Positions 27,951 through 37,000 of a DNA stretch of 64,000 nt are shown in pieces. The stretch spans positions 180,125 through 244,124 of the forward strand of contig JALHQH010000007.1 in NCBI GenBank assembly GCA_022842065.1, in the 5' to 3' direction. Below the pieces are notes generated by a model. That model did no database searches, was not told where the DNA came from, and saw only the letters and a program-made list of their open reading frames with translations. A program made the position numbers and the translations under genes. Within the stretch, counting starts at the first letter, position 1. Each line of letters starts with the position of its first letter. Source of the DNA: Caldilineaceae bacterium (GTDB lineage Bacteria; Chloroflexota; Anaerolineae; Caldilineales; Caldilineaceae).

Positions 27951-28005
27951 TATTGTCTATACTGAAGTCAAGTTGAGAACCGGCGTTTTGCTGGCTAACG
28001 GGATC

Positions 28006-28071
28006 GCGTGCGTCGCACTGACCGCCAACTGTTTCCAGTCCGCTAGATTCTTTGGTCAGTGCGACGCACGC
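28006..28071. repeat. 18-bp inverted repeat
   Basis: Arms GCGTGCGTCGCACTGACC (28006-28023) and its exact complement (28054-28071) around a 30-base centre. Upstream of the regulator gene at 28209. Confidence 0.6.
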
Positions 28072-28167
28072 TGACCGAAACTAGGGGTCTCATTCTGATT
28101 TGAGTATAGCCAGCCGTGGGAAAGCGTGCAGCAATCGTCCAGAAATGGACATGAAGAAATTAGCCAC

Positions 28168-28198
28168 TTGCTTTGTGCCCATCCCCCTATGCTATAAT
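28168..28198 (+). promoter_or_regulatory. Promoter of the XRE-NB-ARC gene
   Basis: A perfect -10 box TATAAT (28193-28198) with TTGCTT (28168-28173) as a -35 box 19 bases upstream. Transcription would begin near 28205, only a few bases before the ATG at 28209, so the message would be nearly leaderless. A TTG start at 28173 would overlap the promoter and is rejected. Confidence 0.6.
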
Positions 28199-28208
28199 TC
28201 TACCTCAT

Positions 28209-30728
28209 ATGAGTGACCCACTTGCACCATTTACTTCCTTTAGTTACTGGCTTAAACGGCTCCGGGCGCAACGCGATCTGACCCAAGAAGCGTTAGCCGA
28301 GCTTGCGTACTGCTCTGTCCAGACCATCCGCTTTTTTGAAAGTGGCAAACGCCGTCCTTCAATTGAAATGGCGGAACGGCTAGCACAGGTGCTGCAAGTG
28401 CCGCCAAACCAGGTCGCGACCTTTACCCAATTGGCGCGCCGGCCCCTTGGCAAAGAGGAGGGCGAGGCCATGACCGAGGCGGAATCGCCCCCGGCTGAAG
28501 CCATCGCACCAGCCGAGCAAGCCGCAGACGCAGCACCGTTGCGCAACCCAGTCGCTATGCTGCCGACGACTTCAAACGTATTGATCGGACGGGAAGGGGA
28601 GCGTAATGTCCTGCTGCGCCTGTTGGGGGAAGAGCGCCATGGTTTGGTCACCTTGGTCGGGGCAGGGGGCATGGGCAAAACCCGCCTGGCCCTGGCCGCG
28701 GCCACCGCGTTAACCCCCTATTTCGCTGACGGTGCGGCTTTTGTCGCCTTAACCCCCTTACAAAGCCCAGCCCAACTTTCGCTGGCCGTCGCCGATGCGT
28801 TGTCAATTACCCTAAAGGGCAGCAGCGATGGAACAGCGCAATTAGTACAGTGGTGCGCCGCCCGCCAACTATTGCTTGTGCTCGATAATTTTGAGCAACT
28901 CCTGGAAAATGACGCCATGCACGCGGTCGAGTGGATCAAAACACTGCGCCAAGGTGCCCCGAAGTTGCAACTCCTTATCACCTCGCGCGAGCGCTTGCGC
29001 CTGCGCGAGGAACGAATTTTTGAACTCGATAGTCTGACCTTGCCGGGGCCGACGGTACCGATTGAAAGCGCCGAAGCCGTGCTGCTCTTTCTCGAACGGG
29101 CACAGCAGATTAGTCCAGACTTTGTATTAAATGAGCAGAACAAAGCGGCCGTCGTTCGCGTCTGCCGACTTGTCAATGGGATGCCACTGGGCATTGAACT
29201 GGCCGCGGCCTGGGTACGCGTGCTTTCGTGTAATGAGATCGCCGACGAGATGACGCGCAGCCTGGATTTTCTCGTCCATACGGATCGGGATACCAACCCC
29301 CGTCACCACAGCATGCGCGCCGTCTTTGACTCTTCCTGGCGTTTGCTGGCCCCGGCGGAACAACAGGTGGCGGCGCGGCTGGCGGTCTTGCGCGGCCACT
29401 TTAACCGCGCCGCCGCCCAAGCGGTGGCCGGGGCCACTTTGCCCCAGATCGCAACGCTGATCGACAAGTCGCTACTACGGGTTGCCCCCCCAGTCGCCGC
29501 TGCGACCAGTGTCGGGGTACGTTATGAGATACATGAGCTATTGCGTCAATATTTGTTTGAACAATTGGACAAGCGGGGGGAAAGCGCTCCTATACAACAG
29601 CGACACGCGGCCTATTTTACGGAATTGGCGCAATCGATTGATCCCTATCTGTATACCCATATGACCCCGGATTGGCGACGACAGATGCAGTTGGAACAGA
29701 ATAATTTTTACGCCGCCCTCCACTGGCTGATTACAGAGGGCAATGATGCCGATCTGGGGTTGCACCTGGCGGGGCTACTGGGGCGTTCCTGGGAAGCGGG
29801 TTGTACCTGGAAGGAAGGGCGCCAGTGGTTACAACAGGCGCTGGCCCAAAGTCGCGCCGACGGGGCCGTGCGGGCCAGGGCGCTGGTTAAATTAGCGGAA
29901 TTACACCACCTGTTGGAAGAACAGGCCCCGGCTGATCAACGCATGCGTGAAGGGCTGGCCATTTGGCAAATGTTACAGGATACACCGAATACCGCCTACA
30001 CCCTCTTTCAACTGGGCAAGATTACAGCGAGCCGCAACGACTACCCACAAGCGCTTGCCCTGCTCCAGGAAAGTCTGGCCCTCTACCGACAGATCGGCGA
30101 TCGCTGGGGGACAGCGAGTTTGTTAAATCAACTGGCGGCCGCCGCCACCCATCTCGGTGATTATGCCAAAGCCGAGGCTCATCTCGAGGAAGCCTGGCCG
30201 CTGATGCAGACCATGTATCAACGGCCCACCATTGGCGTGGCCTCTAATTTATTGGGCCGCGCTTTGTTGGGACAGGGAGAGACCGCACGCGCATTGGCCC
30301 AATTTGAGCGTGCGCTGCAAATTTTTCGCGAAGAGGATGCGCCAAGTGGCATTGCCTGGGCCTATATTAACTTGGCCCTCACCTATCTACAGCAAGAAGA
30401 ATGGGCAAAAGCGCGCCACTATTTTCAGGCCTGTTTTGACACCTATCGCAAGCTGGAGAGCAAAGGGGGCATGATGGCCGCGCTCGAAGGGTTGGCCGCG
30501 ATTGCCGCCCAGGAAAAAGACGCTATCCACGCCGTGCAGTTACTGGCCGTCGCCGCCCGCTGGCAGGCCGAGAGTGGGCAACAATTGACGGAAATGGAAC
30601 TGGCGACCCAAGCACGCACGCGCCAGTTGACCGCAGCACAACTTGACCCAGTCGCTTGGCAGCAGGCCTGGCAAAGCGTACAACATTGGTCGGTGACACA
30701 GGTGGCGCAGTTGGTGGCGTTGGAGTAA
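28209..30728 (+). CDS. XRE-type HTH, NB-ARC ATPase, TPR regulator
   Basis: 839 aa. Domains in order: helix-turn-helix of the XRE family (about residues 10-70; LTQEALAELAYCSVQTIRFF, then ESGKRRPSIEMAERLAQVL); an NB-ARC/STAND ATPase with Walker A GAGGMGKTRLALA and Walker B LLLVLDNFEQLL, and sensor motif LLITSRERLRLREER; a winged-helix region with MRAVFDSSWRLLAPAEQQ; and C-terminal TPR repeats (about 560-800). Such STAND proteins bind a ligand at the TPRs and oligomerise with ATP. A transcription regulator is likely. It converges with another NB-ARC gene. Confidence 0.85.
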   Translation: MSDPLAPFTSFSYWLKRLRAQRDLTQEALAELAYCSVQTIRFFESGKRRPSIEMAERLAQVLQVPPNQVATFTQLARRPLGKEEGEAMTEAESPPAEAIAPAEQAADAAPLRNPVAMLPTTSNVLIGREGERNVLLRLLGEERHGLVTLVGAGGMGKTRLALAAATALTPYFADGAAFVALTPLQSPAQLSLAVADALSITLKGSSDGTAQLVQWCAARQLLLVLDNFEQLLENDAMHAVEWIKTLRQGAPKLQLLITSRERLRLREERIFELDSLTLPGPTVPIESAEAVLLFLERAQQISPDFVLNEQNKAAVVRVCRLVNGMPLGIELAAAWVRVLSCNEIADEMTRSLDFLVHTDRDTNPRHHSMRAVFDSSWRLLAPAEQQVAARLAVLRGHFNRAAAQAVAGATLPQIATLIDKSLLRVAPPVAAATSVGVRYEIHELLRQYLFEQLDKRGESAPIQQRHAAYFTELAQSIDPYLYTHMTPDWRRQMQLEQNNFYAALHWLITEGNDADLGLHLAGLLGRSWEAGCTWKEGRQWLQQALAQSRADGAVRARALVKLAELHHLLEEQAPADQRMREGLAIWQMLQDTPNTAYTLFQLGKITASRNDYPQALALLQESLALYRQIGDRWGTASLLNQLAAAATHLGDYAKAEAHLEEAWPLMQTMYQRPTIGVASNLLGRALLGQGETARALAQFERALQIFREEDAPSGIAWAYINLALTYLQQEEWAKARHYFQACFDTYRKLESKGGMMAALEGLAAIAAQEKDAIHAVQLLAVAARWQAESGQQLTEMELATQARTRQLTAAQLDPVAWQQAWQSVQHWSVTQVAQLVALE

Positions 30729-30760
30729 GCCGCTGATCCTTGTGGGTCAACCACCGTCCG

Positions 30761-32197
30761 TCATCGACCTCCCCAGGTTGATTTACCGTTTCCCAACCCC
30801 GTTGTGCGCAAAAAGGTTGACATTAAGCGCTGAATCGCATAACGTGGCCGACCGTTGCCCCGGTGTTGTAGCTGCACCAGCGAAAGCTCATGCAGCTGAC
30901 GCAGGGCCCCATCCAACGTGGCTGGCGGGAACATCGTCGCCATGCGTAACCACGTATAATCTGCCTCATCACCGACGCGTTGGATCGCAAAGAGCAGATC
31001 CTGCGCCGTTTTATCCAAAATTGACCATGCCTGCTGATAGATATAGCGGTAGAGATCAGCGGTTTCGCCGGTTTGCACGCCGGCCAGCACACGCGCGGCA
31101 GGGAGAAATGCCATCTGGCTGACGACGAGCATGATGGCCAGCGGATTACCACCCACGAGCCGATAGACATGGGCTGGATTGCACGCTGACACCGCCTTTT
31201 TCTCGGCTACGTGCAGAATCAACGCGTAGGCAGTCGCGCGGTCCAACTCACCCAACTCGACTGCAGTTACCGTATTGAGCGCCGGAACCGTAGTGCGCGC
31301 CGTCAACACAAATTGGGTGGGCACCGCTAGCTGCGTGAGCAATGGCACCAGTTGGCGAAAATCCTCGACACTCTCCAGATTATCAAAGACGACGAGGTAG
31401 GGCTGTGCGCGCAGGATCTCCGCCAGCTTTGCCAATTTCTGTGCTAGTGGGAATCGTGGCAGATCGGGCAAATTCAGCTTTTGCCCCAACTCATCGAAAA
31501 GCATTTCCACGCGAATCCGTGTCCGTACACCTTGAATCCCCGAGACGGTCAAATCCTCTTGTTTAGCACTAATCCAGATCAGATCATGCCAGTGGTGATT
31601 GTGGTGGAGGAATTGGCGCAGGACAGAGTCAGCCAGCGCCGTTTTGCCAATACCGCCGATGCCTTTGATGCTGATGATCGGGTAACGTTGTGGATCCGCC
31701 AAATAGTGTTGAAATTGTTCGGCCAGCGGGGTGATGCCAAAGAGGCGCGCATAGGTGGGAATCGGCAAATGGCGTTGCAGGTGTACAGCCGCCTGTTGAC
31801 GATAGACTTCGTTTTGCGCCAATCGTTGGGCAAAGGCGTGCAGCGCCTGATCTTGTTGTTGATGAAAGCGCCTGGTTGACTGCGGCTCGGGGCGCTGCTG
31901 TATCACCATTTCGTCAACCGTCAGCCCGTCCCAGAAGCGACCACGCAGCAGATCGGCAAGGTGTGGTTGTGTGGTTGTCAACGCGGCAAGCGTCTCATCC
32001 AGCAAGGTCAATAGCGCGGTGGTAGGGGTCAGCTCGGGCTGCTGTTGCTGCTTGAATTGGACACTAGCCGCGGTCAGCCAGGGCGATGTATTGAGTTTGG
32101 CCGGCTGCCGGCGATCACGCAACAGGTGACGCAGTTGGTCAATTGGATCAGTGGGCAGCGAAGTAGTTGATGCGGATTTTGATGTCGTGGGCGACAT
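30761..32197 (-). CDS. NB-ARC (STAND) ATPase
   Basis: 478 aa. The N-terminal 150 residues are polar and Gln-rich with an all-helical look. An NB-ARC domain follows with Walker A GIGGIGKTALAD, Walker B YLVVFDNLESVEDF and sensor VLTARTTVP, then a GxP-type motif GGNPLAIMLV and a winged helix. No TPR or WD repeats follow, so the sensing part is short or lies at the N terminus. The start at 32197 has an AAAGGAG site 9 bases upstream. Possible roles are regulator or abortive-infection type effector; the adjacent toxin-antitoxin pair makes a defence role conceivable but unproven. Confidence 0.75.
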   Translation of the reverse strand: MSPTTSKSASTTSLPTDPIDQLRHLLRDRRQPAKLNTSPWLTAASVQFKQQQQPELTPTTALLTLLDETLAALTTTQPHLADLLRGRFWDGLTVDEMVIQQRPEPQSTRRFHQQQDQALHAFAQRLAQNEVYRQQAAVHLQRHLPIPTYARLFGITPLAEQFQHYLADPQRYPIISIKGIGGIGKTALADSVLRQFLHHNHHWHDLIWISAKQEDLTVSGIQGVRTRIRVEMLFDELGQKLNLPDLPRFPLAQKLAKLAEILRAQPYLVVFDNLESVEDFRQLVPLLTQLAVPTQFVLTARTTVPALNTVTAVELGELDRATAYALILHVAEKKAVSACNPAHVYRLVGGNPLAIMLVVSQMAFLPAARVLAGVQTGETADLYRYIYQQAWSILDKTAQDLLFAIQRVGDEADYTWLRMATMFPPATLDGALRQLHELSLVQLQHRGNGRPRYAIQRLMSTFLRTTGLGNGKSTWGGR

Positions 32198-32228
32198 CGG
32201 TGGGGACTCCTTTGCCTGGGAACGATGC

Positions 32229-32312
32229 ACAAAGTGTGCAGGTTTTGTGCAGAGTAGGATGACGGATTATGTGTATTATAGTGGATGATGAGGGTGTTGT
32301 CTAAATGTTAAG
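32229..32312 (-). promoter_or_regulatory. Duplicated promoter-leader element, copy 1
   Basis: On the minus strand it reads CCACTATAATAC, then TAATCCGTC, CCTA and CAAAACCT, leading to the NB-ARC start at 32197. TATAAT is a perfect -10 box. A second copy with the same words lies at 33200-33280 before the antitoxin gene, matching over about 80 bases. Confidence 0.6.
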
Positions 32313-32349
32313 GGGCTGAGTGGGTGGTTAAAGTCAATAAAAAATGGAA

Positions 32350-32757
32350 CTACCAAATGATACGTACCACTTGCGCATCTATAATTCTTTGATCTTTGGT
32401 AATTAGCGGCAAGTCAAGTGCAATTGCTGTTGCCGTAATGATGCGGTCAGCTAGTTCAGGAACAGCCGACCAAGGAACTTTTTGCAACATTGTTCGTGCG
32501 ACACTGGTGTCGTTCGCAAGGGGCTGATAGCTGCCGTTAAGTGTATCCAGTAACGACAACAAGTGTTCTAACATAAGCTTGGGCAGAACACCTTTTTCGA
32601 CGAGGTAAACCATCTCGATCAGCACGATTGCCGGCACGTAGATGCGGTTAAGGCCAGCATCGGCCTCAAGAAAAAGCTTGCGGGCGATTGGCGATAAGCG
32701 TTTCTCGCCGGTTAGATGCCAAATCAACGGATGTGTATCGGTGACAAAGTCAGTCAT
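32350..32757 (-). CDS. PIN-domain toxin (VapC family)
   Basis: A putative site-specific RNase (135 aa). PIN acidic residues are visible: Asp in DFVTDTHPLIW at the N terminus, Glu in VLIEMVYL, Asp in ELADRIITATA and Asp in LITKDQRI. The start at 32757 overlaps the antitoxin stop in an ATGA junction, the usual antitoxin-then-toxin order. An alternative start nine codons earlier is unneeded. Confidence 0.85.
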   Translation of the reverse strand: MTDFVTDTHPLIWHLTGEKRLSPIARKLFLEADAGLNRIYVPAIVLIEMVYLVEKGVLPKLMLEHLLSLLDTLNGSYQPLANDTSVARTMLQKVPWSAVPELADRIITATAIALDLPLITKDQRIIDAQVVRIIW

Positions 32758-33005
32758 TGTGGGGACTCGCCAAAGCCGGCCCACATCGTTTGGCGTACGG
32801 CATGAATTTCATCGTCATCAATCGTGATGCCATGCCATAGGCCGGCCAATCTGACCGGTGTATAGCGCGGTTGGATCTGCCCGGATTGCTCATCGACTAA
32901 AACGGCCGGCTTGACGCGCTGATTGCGCAGCCACCGCCGCAGATCCATTAACGTTGATTCGGGCAGGGCATCAATTAATTGGTGAATTTCTTGGCGCATT
33001 AGCAT
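32754..33005 (-). CDS. Antitoxin partner of the PIN toxin
   Basis: 83 aa, upstream of and overlapping the PIN gene by 4 bases. It has an N-terminal helical segment (RQEIHQLIDALPESTLMDLRRWL) and an acidic C-terminal tail (ITIDDDEIHAVRQTMW) of the kind that wraps PIN toxins. The DNA-binding family is not obvious. The ATG at 33005 follows an AAAGG site. It likely autoregulates the pair. Confidence 0.75.
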   Translation of the reverse strand: MLMRQEIHQLIDALPESTLMDLRRWLRNQRVKPAVLVDEQSGQIQPRYTPVRLAGLWHGITIDDDEIHAVRQTMWAGFGESPQ

Positions 33006-33199
33006 GACAACCAACCTTTACTTCCAAAAAGAAATTTATCAGAGGCCAGCGGCGATTTCGCTGAAAGTATAGCACGCCGCTGGTCGAATCACAAGCGCGC
33101 AGATGTTGACCACAGAGTATTTTTCTGTTGTCACCGCTCTCAGACTGACATCGCCCGCGGTAGCACCGCAAGCGTCGCGTGTCATCGACGTCTGTGGCG

Positions 33200-33280
33200 C
33201 GCTGTGGAAAGTGCAGAGGTTTTGTAGAGGTTAGGCCGACGGATTAAGCGTATTATAGTGGGAGAAGGGGGGTGTCTTAA
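33200..33280 (-). promoter_or_regulatory. Duplicated promoter-leader element, copy 2
   Basis: On the minus strand CCACTATAATAC, TAATCCGTC, CCTAACCTC and CAAAACCT match copy 1 (32229-32312). It lies about 195 bases upstream of the antitoxin start. The stretch 33015-33199 between them holds no gene. Confidence 0.55.
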
Positions 33281-33374
33281 CAACAGCAGACTGCAAGTTG
33301 GTTAAATTTTCACCGTCATCGCTTAGTACAACATTTTCAGTAGAATTGAAATAAGAAAAATTTTGGAGAGAAAA

Positions 33375-33800
33375 ATGAAATTATCAAATCTAGCTCTTGG
33401 CTTTTTCTTTATAGTATCTACTATTCTACTTGGTGCTTGTGTTGGACCTGAAGTTTCGCTATCATCTGCTCCAAAAGAGAGTGGTGTACCCACTGACTTA
33501 GTAGAAAAAGCCATTGAAAGCCTTAGCGAAAGAGGTGGGTTGATATTTACTTTGTGCAACCCCGGCTACGATGAGTGTAAAGATTTCACTGTGACTTGTG
33601 TTGAAGATATTGTTTTGGACCGGGCAGATACAGCTAATGGTATAGAAGAAATAGCCTGTTTTGAATTAGAATTTCTTCGACGACAAGGGCAGGGTGAGTG
33701 GCAGATTATGAACGAGCCCTTTGTTTATGCCAAGCATAACGGAGAATGGCAGAAAGAATATGCTGGCAATTATTTATTAAAATGTTCCTGTATCAAATAA
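33375..33800 (+). CDS. Small hypothetical lipoprotein
   Basis: 141 aa with a signal peptide and lipobox LLGAC. It has four further paired-looking cysteines (FTLCNPGYDECKDF, VTCVED) and a C-terminal CSC. No family recognised. The ATG at 33375 follows GGAG. Codon use is clearly more AT-rich than most of the window, which suggests recent acquisition together with the first part of the next gene. Confidence 0.65.
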   Translation: MKLSNLALGFFFIVSTILLGACVGPEVSLSSAPKESGVPTDLVEKAIESLSERGGLIFTLCNPGYDECKDFTVTCVEDIVLDRADTANGIEEIACFELEFLRRQGQGEWQIMNEPFVYAKHNGEWQKEYAGNYLLKCSCIK

Positions 33801-33866
33801 TTTTAAATTGAATAGTTGCATTAATTGGCAATAATGCACTCGCAAACTGGCCTAACAGCAGTAAGG

Positions 33867-33978
33867 CTAGTACAGTGCGGCGTAAATAAACCAAGAGATA
33901 ACCGAGGGATTCTTCAGGGCAAAAAGCCGCCCTTCAGAATGACAATACCCTGGGCTTATTTAGGCCGCTGTGTAATAG
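33867..33978. mobile_element. Small element with terminal inverted repeats (copy B)
   Basis: The left end (33867-33889) begins CTAGTACAGTGCGGCG and the right end (33956-33978) reads TTATTTAGGCCGCTGTG then TAATAG. Both match the ends of copy A at 18562-18714. The inside differs from copy A and has a GGGCAAAAAGCCGCCC-type hairpin. Non-coding. Confidence 0.6.
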
Positions 33979-34035
33979 TAGCCATAATGCAGTTATAATC
34001 TTCACAATCCTGCTACAAGTAGAAAGCACAGGACA

Positions 34036-37000
34036 ATGGACTATATCCTTCGTCAATGTGTATTGACCGTAACGGTAGCTATAGCCTTGCTGGCTGTCAC
34101 CAGCAGTGCAGTATTGGCAGATCCGACTCCACCCTTTGCCCGTCTACCCATCCTTGGCGATCAGGACGGTTCAGAAACACCACTCGTTTTGCGTGCACCT
34201 GGTTTTGAGATGCTTCCAGACGTACAAACATTTCGTGTGGCAGGCGAGGGTATCCAGGATGTTACGTTTGACTTTGTCTATAGACAAGCAACCTATAACA
34301 ACGAGTTCGGCTTCATTGTCGTTGATAATCTTGAGGGTACAGTCAATGGTCGCCTTCCCGGCGATCCGGATTATCTCAACTTCGCATTGGCGCGCGCACG
34401 CGTTGTCTTTCCCAGTGGCTCAGATGCTTATACGCCTGACGTGACAGTTCAAGTAAACGGCGGCGATATTTTGATGTTCTTTATTGTGCAGGCCAATACA
34501 CTGCAACGCCTCAAGGAGAACAATCCAGACAACCTCCGCTCACGCAGCCCACTAGCTTTTTTCTCATTAGAAAAGTTGAACCCGGATGGGGTTGACCATT
34601 TCGTCGGTTTTAGAAATGCAAGCCAAGATATTACGCAATTTGGTTTTGAAGATCTTACAAATGGTGGCGATCGCGATTATGATGATATCACTTATAACAT
34701 AAAAACAGTTCTGCTTCCCTCTCCTGTTATCGAAGACCGAGATATTATTCTAATCCTAGGAATTGATAGCGAAGGTCACTGTAATGGCTTTCATCAGTGG
34801 GTGCCGGAATATTTTGATTCGCAAAAGGGCAAAGATATTATTGGTGGTAGGGTTAAAATTCGGAACTACTATCACTTCAATTACAAAGGTGGTGGGAGCT
34901 ATGATTGCCCAACACCAACATCGACCGCAACAGCCACATCTGGCCCTGCAACTACCCCTACACCATTGACAAGCCCAGTACCTGGCGCGACACCTATACC
35001 ACTCACTCCTACATTTACGCCACCACCTACGATTACCCCAGTATATTACCCGACAGACACCTGTGATGGAATTGACAAAGCTGCTAATGAGCTATTGCAA
35101 TTGATTAAGGCTCGCGGACCAGACGCTCCTAAAGTTACAATCATCGCCCATAGCATGGGTGGTGTTATTACGGCTTACCTAATGGCACATGAGGATACCA
35201 ATTGGGTAAGAAACCATATTGGATCTGTAATTACATTTGACAGTCCGCATCAAGGCGTACCTGTTACCTGGCCCAAAGCGCTACAATCAAAATGTAACTT
35301 GACAGGTGAAGACGCGTTATTAACTCTTTCACTTAAGCAATTAGATAGTTCTAGTGATGTGATCAAGATTGCAAGGAAAGGCGCAACTGTAGGAGTTCCA
35401 TTTTTTACTTTAGACGCAACAGACTCAGATATAGGTTTCATTGAATATGTTTGGCGAAGATGGGTTAAGCTCGATAGTGCCCTATATTTTGATCGTACCC
35501 GCGTTTGCTTAAGCTTAAGTTGCGAACCACCCCACTCAATAAAGGATGATCATTCTTCCGTCTGGCTCAACGCTCTTGAACGAAAGCAAGACTTCATTTT
35601 GCGACAAGACAAGCGACCACTAGTGGCTTGTGCCGTATTGGGCGCTTCTCCCTGCTCAATTGTTGAATGGCCGATTATTTCTATGCCAGCACCGCTATTT
35701 ATCGATGTAGATCCTGGCGTTCTCAAATTGCAACTTGTCAGCAGTAAACCTAGCGGTGCCAATGCTGCTACGCGCAATTCTCTAACAGACACCACCGTAC
35801 AAATGAAACTAATCTCAGCTGATGGCACAACTTATGGTCCAGATGGTGCCGGGCCGGTGGCTGCTTATGCGGCAAGTGATACATCGGAGATCTATGAAGT
35901 TGCCAATCCTGCACCAGGGCAGTGGCGAGTAGAATTCAGCGGGGAAAACATTCCAAGTCAGGGTGTTACTTTAACAATTGGCACTTATGTACTTGACCGT
36001 GTGCAACTAACACCGGCACCACCTTTTGCTTATGCCGGCGAGGCATATACAGGTACCATTGGACAACCGGTGTTTTTTGATGCAACGGGTTCGTGGGATT
36101 CTGACGGGCAGGTAACCAACTTTGCCTGGGATTTTGAAAGCAATGGAACCTTCGACTTTAACAGTGAAGAGCGATTTGTGACTTATACTTATCCCAGTGG
36201 TTTTGTTGGGATGGTAACGATTCGCGTCACCGACAACGATGGCAATACCAGCACAGCGCAAAGTGCAGTCACCGTAAGTAGTAGAATCTATCTGCCTTTG
36301 ATTGTTTCTTCAAGTTCTGCTAGAAGTATGCTTGATGCTGTTTCGACACCTACAACTGTGCTGACGGTTACTCGTCAGCCAACGGGAACTCCATTCCCAT
36401 TGAGCACGGCCCTACCCACAGCGACATTCACTCCAACCTTCACTCCGATTGCAACTAATACGCCGGTGCCGCCGACCTTCACGGTTACCCCGATCCCGCC
36501 AACCAATACATCATTACCAACTCCAATCAACACACCAACTTTTACCAACACCCCAGCCAACACGCCAACTTTTACCAACACACCGGCCAACACACCAACT
36601 TTTACCAATACCCCGGCCAACACGCCAACTTTTACCAACACCCCAGCCAACACGCCAACTTTTACCAATACCCCGGCCAACACGCCAACTTTTACCAACA
36701 CCCCAGCCAACACGCCAACTTTTACCAACACACCGGTCAACCAGCCGCCCGTGGTCAATGCTGGCAGCGCGCAAACCATTACCTGGCCGGCAACCGCGAC
36801 GCTCAACGGTACAGTAAGTGATGATGGGTTGCCAAATGGTCGGCTAACAATCTTATGGCAAAAAGTGACCGGCCCCGGCAATGTTACCTTTGCCCCGGCG
36901 GATCAGCCGCAGACAACGGCAACATTTTCCACGCCAGGCAACTATGTGTTGATTCTGATCGCGAATGATGGCGCGCTGAACGAGCATGCGCTGGTGGCAA

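Noticed and set aside
28173..28208. TTG start upstream of the XRE gene ATG
   Set aside because: Would place the promoter -10 box inside the coding sequence and lacks a ribosome site.
36530..36740. CRISPR-like periodic repeat
   Set aside because: It is an in-frame coding repeat for TPTFTNTPAN without spacers.
36375..36881. Minus-strand frame rich in VLVKVGVLAG repeats
   Set aside because: Antisense reading of the Thr/Pro repeats of the lipase-like gene.
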